Of a DNA stretch of 64,000 nt, positions 58,337 to 64,000 are shown piece by piece; positions within the stretch are counted from its first letter, which is position 1; every line of letters begins with the position of its first letter. Under the pieces are notes generated by a model. The model was not told where the DNA came from. It saw nothing but the letters and a program-made list of their open reading frames with translations, and ran no database searches. This DNA comes from Streptomyces tubercidicus (GTDB lineage: Bacteria; Actinomycetota; Actinomycetes; Streptomycetales; Streptomycetaceae), in NCBI RefSeq assembly GCF_027497495.1, contig NZ_CP114205.1, positions 186,001 through 250,000 of the forward strand. The letters run 5' to 3'. The translations under genes were made by a program, and so were the position numbers.

Positions 58337-58993
58337 ATGTCTGCATCACACGGATCGAGCGATTCCGTCACCGCCGCCGATGTCGAGTACGCCGTCCGTC
58401 TGGCGGTGCGCACCCTGCACGGAGCGGAAGCGCCGGACTGGGACGCCAAGGCCGGCTCCTTGGAGTGGGACTGCTGGGAGACCGTTGAGCACCTCGCCGA
58501 TGACCTGTTCTCCTACGCTGCCCAACTGGGCCCCGAGCGCCCGCCGTTGGACACCCATGTCCCGTTCGTCTGGAGCCGGAAGAAGCCGGGCGGCCCGGCG
58601 AACGTCATCTTCGCGGACCGTGACGGCGGCACGGCCGGCCTGTTGCAGGTGCTGGAAGCCGGTGGCGCTCTGCTGACGGCCATGGTGCGGACCACGCCAC
58701 CGACGGTGCGGGCGCACCACGTCTTCGGTGCCGCCGACCCCGAGGGCTTCGCCGCCATGGGCATCGTGGAGACGTTGGTGCACATGCATGACATCGCCGA
58801 GGGCCTGGGAATCAGCTGGACCCCGGACGCCGGCCTCTGCCACCGCGTGCTGACCCGGCTCTTCCCTCATGCCCCGACAGGGGCCGAACGCTGGCCAACC
58901 CTCCTGTGGGCCACCGGCCGCGCGGAGATCCCGGGTCGGTCACGACTGACGCAATGGCGTTGGTACGGCGCGCCCGCCGATGACCGGCGGTAA
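58337..58993 (+). CDS. DinB/maleylpyruvate-isomerase-like protein, 218 aa
   Basis: A helical protein resembling the actinobacterial mycothiol-dependent (MDMPI) N-terminal or DinB fold. It opens with VEYAVRLAVRTLHGAEAPDW and WDCWETVEHLADDLFSYAAQ, where the His matches the first metal ligand. ETLVHMHDIAEGLG near residue 150 carries the H-x-x-D/H pair usual in the family. These proteins bind a metal and may use mycothiol as cofactor; the substrate is unknown. TACGGT at 58324-58329 lies 7 bases before the ATG and there is no ribosome site, so it is probably leaderless. It is divergent from the serine hydrolase. Confidence 0.75.
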   Translation: MSASHGSSDSVTAADVEYAVRLAVRTLHGAEAPDWDAKAGSLEWDCWETVEHLADDLFSYAAQLGPERPPLDTHVPFVWSRKKPGGPANVIFADRDGGTAGLLQVLEAGGALLTAMVRTTPPTVRAHHVFGAADPEGFAAMGIVETLVHMHDIAEGLGISWTPDAGLCHRVLTRLFPHAPTGAERWPTLLWATGRAEIPGRSRLTQWRWYGAPADDRR

Positions 58994-59313
58994 TCACCCC
59001 GTCGGAGCCGGGAGAGCGAAGGGACCTGGTCGGAGGGTGGCTTGTCTTGGCCTTGGTCCTCGCGGCATGGGCCCGTTCAGGTGCGAGTCGGAGCGAGCCG
59101 GACGCGGGCTGTCGTCCGTGGGCATGCCGGGGCGGAATGTGATCGATTCGGGGAGGAATGTGTTCATTGGGGATGGGGGTGCATTGTGGGCGTGGGATCG
59201 GGCACGCGAGGACAGCAGGCGTTCGGGTAAGGAGGCTGCCGAAGCAGCCGGCCGACCCTGCGCCTGCCCCACTGCTCATCTACCGCGCCCCGCCGCGGAG
59301 AACGGAGGTCATC
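58994..59313. other. Intergenic region upstream of the WhiB-like gene
   Basis: 320 bases. The part around 59130-59180 is unusually rich in G and T on the plus strand (gatcgattcggggaggaatg, then tgttcattggggatggggg). I see no gene; a promoter for the whiB-like gene is expected here. GGAGG (59304-59308) is that gene's ribosome site. Confidence 0.4.
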
Positions 59314-59571
59314 ATGGACTGGCGTCACGACGCGGTATGCCGTGAAGCAGACCCGGAACTCTTCTTTCCGGTCGGCAACACCGGCCCCGCGCTGCTGCAG
59401 ATCGAGGAGGCCAAGGCCGTCTGCCGCCGCTGCCCGGTGATGGGGCAGTGTCTCCAGTGGGCGCTCGAAACCCGGCAGGACACGGGCGTCTGGGGCGGTA
59501 TGAGCGAGGACGAGCGGCGTGCCATGCGGCGCCGGGCCGCTCGGCACCGGGCCCGCCTTGCCTCCGCCTAG
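59314..59571 (+). CDS. WhiB-family [4Fe-4S] regulator, WhiB1/WblE-like
   Basis: An 85-aa WhiB protein. C9, C37, C40 and C46 (AVCREADPELFFPVGN, then VCRRCPVMGQC) hold the cluster. GVWGGMSEDERR is the sigma-factor contact turn, and the C-terminal RRRAARHRARLA is the basic DNA-binding tail. Overall spacing is nearly that of Mycobacterium tuberculosis WhiB1, whose cluster reacts with nitric oxide. The Streptomyces relative WblE is essential or nearly so, while this gene may be an extra copy in an accessory setting. GGAGG precedes the ATG by 5 bases. It is about 7 kb from the nsrR-hmp pair. It binds the principal sigma factor in known cases. Confidence 0.92.
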   Translation: MDWRHDAVCREADPELFFPVGNTGPALLQIEEAKAVCRRCPVMGQCLQWALETRQDTGVWGGMSEDERRAMRRRAARHRARLASA

Positions 59572-59620
59572 TGGAGGCCCCTGGGGCGCTCGTTCCGAGG
59601 GTGCCGCGCCGGGTGCCCGC

Positions 59621-60280
59621 TCAGCACTCCGCCCGCTGTGTGACGGGCGCCCCGGTGCGGTCCCCCGGGAACTCGTACCACCGGCGCTGCAGACAGACAT
59701 AGCGCGCATCGGCCTCGACGAGGCGGAGGAAGGCCAGCACGGTCTCCTCCAGGCGCAGCTGTAGCGCCGGGTCGGCCAGCTGCCCGTCCTCGGCGAAGCC
59801 CTGGTGGGCCTCGGCGAGGCTGAACATGTCCGGGTAGACGCGGGTGCCGAGATGCTCCAGCGGAACCCGCAGCGCCCACAGTCCGCGGTTGCCGCCGACC
59901 AGGGACGGGGAGGCGGAGACCAGCAGTGCGTGCTTGGTCTTGAACGGCTGCGGCCGGACCCGGGAGACCCAGTCGATCGCGTTCTTCACCACGCCCGGCA
60001 GGGAGGCGTTGTACTCGGGTGAGGAGAGTACAAAAGCCTCGCAGCGTTCGAGCCGGTCACGGAGCGCCAGCGCACCGCCCGGGAGTCCTTGCGCCTCCTC
60101 CATATCGCCGTCGTACAGCGGCATGTCGAATTCCCGCATCGCGGCGAGATCCACGGTGGCGCCGGCGGCGGTCAGGATGTGGCCCACGAGGGCGGCCAGG
60201 CGGGCGTTGGTCGATCCGGTCCGCGTCGAGGCGCCGAGAACGAGTACCCGCAGCGGGCCGGGGTGTGCGTCCGTGGGCAT
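59621..60280 (-). CDS. NADPH-dependent FMN reductase
   Basis: A 219-aa flavodoxin-like quinone/FMN reductase. The FMN phosphate loop is VLVLGASTRTGSTNARLAAL, and VLSSPEYNASLPGVVKNAID is the isoalloxazine-binding block. ALLVSASPSLVGGNRGLWAL follows as in the NADPH_dep_FMN_red family. Members reduce FMN, quinones, azo dyes or chromate. It lies 49 bases downstream of the molybdenum oxidoreductase operon in the same direction and is probably part of it, perhaps handling electrons or detoxifying quinones. ATG 60280 gives the first strand at residue 11. The C terminus (YVCLQRRWYEFPGDRTG) is extended relative to short members. Confidence 0.85.
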   Translation of the reverse strand: MPTDAHPGPLRVLVLGASTRTGSTNARLAALVGHILTAAGATVDLAAMREFDMPLYDGDMEEAQGLPGGALALRDRLERCEAFVLSSPEYNASLPGVVKNAIDWVSRVRPQPFKTKHALLVSASPSLVGGNRGLWALRVPLEHLGTRVYPDMFSLAEAHQGFAEDGQLADPALQLRLEETVLAFLRLVEADARYVCLQRRWYEFPGDRTGAPVTQRAEC

Positions 60281-60329
60281 GGTGGTGTCCTTCCGTTGCC
60301 GCGGGCCCGTTGTCGGCGGGCCGGTCTCC

Positions 60330-62579
60330 CTACAGCAAGTGCTCGATTCTGATCGGCAGTTCTCGTGCGCGGTATCCGGTCGCGTGGAAGACGGCGTTGG
60401 CGATGGCCGCCGCCGCACCGACCATGCCGACTTCGCCGAGGCCCTTGACGCCGAGCGGGTTGACGACGGTGTCCGGTACCTCCACGAACTCGACGACGAC
60501 GTCGGGGGCGTCGGCGTTGACCGGCACCTGGTACTCGCCGAGGCCAGCGTTCGCCCAGCGGCCGTCACGGGTGTCGACCACGGTGCCTTCCAGGAGCGCC
60601 TGGCCGAGACCCCAGAGCATGCCGCCCATGGCCTGGCTGCGGGCCGTCTTGGCGTTGAGGACCCGGCCGGGGGCGAAGGCACCGACCAGGCGGCGCACCC
60701 GGACCGTACCGAGGTCCGAGTCGACGGCGACCTCGGCGAACTGGGCGCCGAAGGTGGCGAGCCCGTAAGGGAGGTTCTGCTGTGGCGGGGTCCAACTGCC
60801 CAGCGCGTCCACGTCGGTCATGAAGTGACGCTCCATCAGGGCGCGGTAGGTCTCGCCGGTGTCGGGCCGGTCCCGGAGCTGCATCCGTCCCTCGCGGACG
60901 ACGACGGTGGTGGGGTCGGCCTGGTGCAGCGGGGAGCCGGGGTCGGCGACGGCCTGCTCGATCATCTGGTCGCGGAGTGTGGTGGCGGCGGTGTACACCG
61001 CAGCGCTGATCATTCCGGCGCCGGCCGAGCCGACCGCGGCCGCGACATTCGGCAAGTCGGTGTCGCCGTACTCGAACCGGACGTTGCGCAGGGCGATGCC
61101 CAGACCGTCGGCGGCGACCTGGGTCATGGCGGTAGCCGTTCCGGTGCCGAACTCCTCGGTGCCGGCCTGCACCACCGCGGTGCCGTCGGCGTAAAGCCGG
61201 GCACGGGCACGCTGCGGCTGCATCGGGAAGTACACGGGGTAGCCGGCGGTGGCCATCCCTTTGCCGATGAGCCGGTTGCCGTCCCGCTCGGAGCGGGGTT
61301 CGGGGTTGCGCGACTGCCACTCGAAGCGGGCCGCGCCGCGGCGGTAGCACTCCTGCGCGCCGTCGCTCGACCAGGGGTGGCCGGTGTTCGGGTCGGCCTC
61401 GGCGTGGTTGCGCAGCCGCAACTGCACCGGGTCGACGCCGAGGCGGTGGGCGAGCTCGTCCATCAGGCATTCCAGGGCGAACATGCCCGTGGTCTCGCCG
61501 GGGCCGCGGGTGAAGGTGGGGGTCATGGTGTTGCCGCGGATCAGCCGGTAGACGCCCTCGTAGTGGGGGCAGGCGTAGGTCTGCGAGGCCATGCCGAGCG
61601 AGGGCTCGGCCCATTCGTCGAACGGCGAGGTCAGCGAGAGCTTGTGGTGGCGCAGTGCGGTGAGCCGGCCGTCGTCGGTCGCGCCGAGCTCGATGCGCTG
61701 TTCCTGCTCCTCGCGGTGGCCGCAGGAGGTGAACATCTGCTCCCGGGTGAGCGCCAGTTTGACCGGCCGGCCGACCTCCCGTGCGGCCAGGGCCGCCAGG
61801 GTGACATGCGGCCAGATCATGGCCTTGCAGCCGAAGCCCCCGCCGACGAACGCTGCCCGGACCCGCACCTTCGACGGCGGGATGCCCAGCAGTGCCGCCA
61901 CGGTGTTCTGGGTCGCCACGATGCCCTGGGTCGCGTCGTAGAGGGTGAGCCGGTCGCCGTCCCAGACGGCTGTGGTGGCCGACGGCTCGATGGGGTTGTG
62001 GTGATTGGCCGCGAAATGGAAGGTGGCGTCGAGGCGGTGGGTCGCGGCCCGGAAGCCGGCCTCGACATCACCGCGGACGCTGCGGGCGGGGATGAACCCG
62101 GCGAAGATCGCCTCGGGTTCGTAGGCCAGGTCTCTGCCCTCGTCCAGGGTGGTGACGGAGGGGCGCCGCTCGTAGTCGACATGGAGCTGCCGGGCCGCGA
62201 ACTGGGCGCGTTCGAGGGTGTCCGCGATCACTACGGCGACGGGCTGGCCGAAGTAGTGGACGACGTCGTCCTGCAGCGGGAAGAAGCTCTCCCCCGGCGC
62301 GGCGTGACCGGCGAGGGACGGCAGCAGATGGGGCGTGCCGGGGATCTTCGGCAGGTTCTGGTGGGTCAGCACGGCCAGCACTCCGTCGGCGCGCTCCGCG
62401 GCCTCCGTGCGGATCCCGGTGATCCGGCCGCTGGCCGTGCGGGCGCCGACCAGGGTGGCGTACGCGGTGTTGGGCAGGGTGATCTCGGCGGAGTAGCGGC
62501 CGTGTCCGGTGACTTTGGCGGGTCCGTCGACGCGGTCGACGGGCCGGCCGATGGCTTCGAGGGTGGCGCCCGTGGTCAT
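60330..62579 (-). CDS. paoC: Molybdopterin-binding subunit of a PaoABC-type aldehyde oxidoreductase
   Basis: A 749-aa large subunit of the xanthine oxidase family. The start TLEAIGRPVDRVDGPAKVTGHGRYSAE is the normal front. Cofactor-binding blocks include FVGGGFGCKAMIWPHVTLAA, TYACPHYEGVYRLIRGNTMT, RGPGETTGMFALECLMDELA, AGTEEFGTGTATAMTQVAAD and the active-site Glu in GVKGLGEVGMVGAAAAIANA. Such enzymes hydroxylate aldehydes to acids (PaoC, YagR in E. coli) using molybdopterin cytosine dinucleotide. It overlaps the FAD-subunit gene by four bases (ATGA). The partners lie immediately upstream. The physiological aldehyde is unknown; no MocA/PaoD maturation gene is visible here. Confidence 0.92.
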   Translation of the reverse strand: MTTGATLEAIGRPVDRVDGPAKVTGHGRYSAEITLPNTAYATLVGARTASGRITGIRTEAAERADGVLAVLTHQNLPKIPGTPHLLPSLAGHAAPGESFFPLQDDVVHYFGQPVAVVIADTLERAQFAARQLHVDYERRPSVTTLDEGRDLAYEPEAIFAGFIPARSVRGDVEAGFRAATHRLDATFHFAANHHNPIEPSATTAVWDGDRLTLYDATQGIVATQNTVAALLGIPPSKVRVRAAFVGGGFGCKAMIWPHVTLAALAAREVGRPVKLALTREQMFTSCGHREEQEQRIELGATDDGRLTALRHHKLSLTSPFDEWAEPSLGMASQTYACPHYEGVYRLIRGNTMTPTFTRGPGETTGMFALECLMDELAHRLGVDPVQLRLRNHAEADPNTGHPWSSDGAQECYRRGAARFEWQSRNPEPRSERDGNRLIGKGMATAGYPVYFPMQPQRARARLYADGTAVVQAGTEEFGTGTATAMTQVAADGLGIALRNVRFEYGDTDLPNVAAAVGSAGAGMISAAVYTAATTLRDQMIEQAVADPGSPLHQADPTTVVVREGRMQLRDRPDTGETYRALMERHFMTDVDALGSWTPPQQNLPYGLATFGAQFAEVAVDSDLGTVRVRRLVGAFAPGRVLNAKTARSQAMGGMLWGLGQALLEGTVVDTRDGRWANAGLGEYQVPVNADAPDVVVEFVEVPDTVVNPLGVKGLGEVGMVGAAAAIANAVFHATGYRARELPIRIEHLL

Positions 62580-63574
62580 GGCGTCCCGCCTCCCGTCGCG
62601 GCGGTGGTGTGCAGGGCACGGACCAGGGTCCGCCGGGCGAGTTCCGCCTTGAAGGCGTTCATCGGCCGGGTGACGGCGGGGGCCAGTTCGGCGGCCGCGG
62701 CCCGTGTGAAGGTCTCGTCGTCCGCGCGCCGCCCCACCAGGAGGTCCTCGGCACGGCGGGCGCGCCACGGCTTCGTCGCCACCCCGCCGAGGGCGAGCCG
62801 GACCTCGCGGATCACTCCGTCCTCCAGCGCCAGTGCCGCCGCTGCCGAGGCCAGGGCGAACTCGTACGACTCACGGTCGCGCACCTTGAGGTACAGCGAT
62901 CGGCGCGCCATGGGCAGCGCGGGAACCTCGATCGCGGTGATGAGTTCGCCGGGTGTGAGCGGATGCTCCCGCTCGGGCGTATCGCCGGGGAGCAGGAAGA
63001 AATCATCGACCGGGATGGTGCGGGAGCCGTCCATGCCTGCCACATGCACCACGGCGTCCAGGGCGACGAGGGCGACGGCCAGGTCCGAGGGGTGGGTGGC
63101 GATACAGTGCTCGCTCGTGCCGAGGATCGCATGGCCGCGGTGGACGCCGTCCAAGGCGGAACAGCCGCTCCCCGGAAGGCGCTTGTTGCACGCGGACTCC
63201 GGGTCGCGGTAGTAGGCGCACCGCACCCGCTGCATCAGGTTCCCGCCCATGGAGGCCATGTTCCGCAACTGGGCGGAGGCCCCGAGGAGCAGTGCCTGGG
63301 ACAGCATCGGGAAGCGCTCCACGACCGCCCGGTCCTCCGCGACCTCGCTCATCCGGGCCAGCGCACCGATGAGCAGTCCCCCGTCGGAACGCTCCTCGAC
63401 GCCGGTCAGCGGCAGCCGGTTGATGTCCACCAGGCGGTGCGGCCGCAGCACATCCAGCCGCAGCAGATCGACTTCCGTGGTGCCGCCCGCGAGGAAGGAA
63501 CTGCCAGGGTCACTGGTCACCGCGGCGACGGCGCTGTGCACGTCCGTCGCGCGGGTGTAGCTGATGGCACGCAC
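62576..63574 (-). CDS. paoB: FAD-binding subunit with extra [4Fe-4S] loop (PaoB-like)
   Basis: A 332-aa medium subunit. FAD motifs are SFLAGGTTEVDLLRLDVLRP, HRLVDINRLPLTGVEE and ASAQLRNMASMGGNLMQRVR. The Cys-rich insertion CAYYRDPESACNKRLPGSGC is the [4Fe-4S]-binding loop known from PaoB (YagS) and 4-hydroxybenzoyl-CoA reductase, absent from ordinary xanthine dehydrogenase medium subunits. The C-terminal domain begins near SLYLKVRDRESYEFALASAA. The GTG at 63574 is preferred, with AGGA upstream, two bases after the stop of the iron-sulfur subunit gene. It passes electrons between the Fe-S subunit and FAD. Confidence 0.92.
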   Translation of the reverse strand: MRAISYTRATDVHSAVAAVTSDPGSSFLAGGTTEVDLLRLDVLRPHRLVDINRLPLTGVEERSDGGLLIGALARMSEVAEDRAVVERFPMLSQALLLGASAQLRNMASMGGNLMQRVRCAYYRDPESACNKRLPGSGCSALDGVHRGHAILGTSEHCIATHPSDLAVALVALDAVVHVAGMDGSRTIPVDDFFLLPGDTPEREHPLTPGELITAIEVPALPMARRSLYLKVRDRESYEFALASAAAALALEDGVIREVRLALGGVATKPWRARRAEDLLVGRRADDETFTRAAAAELAPAVTRPMNAFKAELARRTLVRALHTTAATGGGTP

Positions 63575-63575
63575 A

Positions 63576-64000
63576 TCACTGTCCTGTCTTCCGGTCCCGC
63601 ACCTCGCGGATGGCGGAGCGGATATGCGGATAGGCCGCACAGCGGCAGATGTTGCCGCTCATCCACTCGGCGATCTCCCCGTCGGTCTCGGCATGTCCTT
63701 CGTTCAGCAGCGCGACGGCCGACATGATCTGGCCCGGCGTGCAGTAGCCGCACTGGAAGGCGTCGTGTTCGAGGAAGGCGCGTTGCATCGGGTGCAGCTC
63801 CTCGCCCTCGGCGAGGCCCTCGATGGTGGTCACCTCCCGGCCCTCACAGCTGATGGCCAGGGTCAGACAGGACAGCACCCGCCGCCCGTCGACCCAGACC
63901 GTGCACGCACCACAGGTTCCCTGGTCACAGCCCTTTTTGGAGCCGGTGAGGGCCAGCTGCTCACGGAGCACGTCCAGCAGGCTCGCCCGTGGTTCCAGGT
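63576..64000 (-). CDS. paoA: 2Fe-2S subunit of the aldehyde oxidoreductase, 5' end outside window
   Basis: The C-terminal part of the small subunit, open to the right edge. The plant-type ferredoxin cluster is C-x4-C-x2-C...C in GCDQGTCGACTVWVDGRRVL, then SC. The second cluster is QCGYCTPGQIMSAV with GNICRCAAYPHI, the four-helix type that delivers electrons from molybdopterin. The residues before it (LEPRASLLDVLREQLALTG) are the normal entry. E. coli PaoA has a Tat signal at its start; whether this one does cannot be seen. It is the first visible gene of the leftward operon. Confidence 0.9.
   Translation of the reverse strand, partial: LEPRASLLDVLREQLALTGSKKGCDQGTCGACTVWVDGRRVLSCLTLAISCEGREVTTIEGLAEGEELHPMQRAFLEHDAFQCGYCTPGQIMSAVALLNEGHAETDGEIAEWMSGNICRCAAYPHIRSAIREVRDRKTGQ

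Noticed and set aside
59844..63212. Very long plus-strand frame (over 1100 codons) opposite the molybdenum oxidoreductase operon
   Set aside because: Long antisense frames are common in DNA of this GC content; the minus-strand genes have unmistakable cofactor motifs.
1..64000. CRISPR arrays, insertion sequences, prophage or integrative-element modules
   Set aside because: No regularly spaced repeats with unique spacers, transposase, integrase or phage structural genes were found; the tandem repeats seen have no spacers.

Overview
The window is high-GC actinobacterial DNA and most likely comes from a Streptomyces chromosome, probably outside the most conserved core. Third codon positions are nearly all G or C, GTG and TTG starts are common, and several genes start 6-8 bases after a -10-like box, as in leaderless messages. 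Family content agrees: a WhiB protein, a [4Fe-4S] NsrR, a streptogrisin-type protease, a SGAP-like aminopeptidase, SpoIIE-type phosphatases and many Tat/Sec-secreted proteins. I see no tRNA, rRNA, CRISPR array, transposase or phage module.

Layout. 1-5.5 kb: the end of a SufS-type cysteine desulfurase, an unknown protein, an FAD monooxygenase facing a TetR regulator, an MFS exporter and an acetyltransferase. 5.6-9.5 kb: three leftward genes for a secreted beta-helix protein and two IPT/TIG-repeat proteins. 9.9-13.4 kb: a small phosphatase, a MurJ flippase and a secreted serine protease. 13.9-19 kb: acyltransferase, methyltransferase and glycosyltransferase genes that look like a surface-glycan or glycolipid group, an ankyrin protein and a small His/Trp-rich secreted protein. 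19-27 kb: AlkB, a class IV aminotransferase-like protein, IclR, two SpoIIE-type phosphatases, an F420/FMN oxidoreductase and a virginiamycin B lyase homologue. 27-28.9 kb: a secreted M28 aminopeptidase.

29.2-41.5 kb is the most coherent block. It encodes a pipecolate-oxidase-like flavoenzyme, HglS (2-oxoadipate to D-2-hydroxyglutarate), a piperideine-6-carboxylate/aminoadipate-semialdehyde dehydrogenase, an amino-acid permease, two LysR regulators, a YdiJ-type D-2-hydroxyglutarate dehydrogenase and a divergent Glu/Leu-type dehydrogenase. Together these would convert lysine or pipecolate carbon to 2-oxoglutarate. The last two are joined in one open frame through a (GCTTC)3 repeat. Loss or gain of one repeat unit would restore a stop codon overlapping the second start.

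41.6-51 kb: a PASTA-like secreted protein, a GH5 glycosidase with a TTA codon in its leader, an RmlD-like reductase, a frameshifted gene remnant, a RapZ-C/HIT fusion, a Tat-exported phosphoesterase and a PBP4-type carboxypeptidase. 51-53.4 kb: OsmC, then the nitric-oxide defence pair nsrR-hmp, with a matching palindrome before each gene. 53.5-60 kb: mixed small genes, including a second His/Trp-rich secreted protein preceded by twin palindromes and a WhiB1-like regulator. 59.6-64 kb: an NAD(P)H-FMN reductase and a PaoABC-type molybdenum aldehyde oxidoreductase operon that runs off the right edge.
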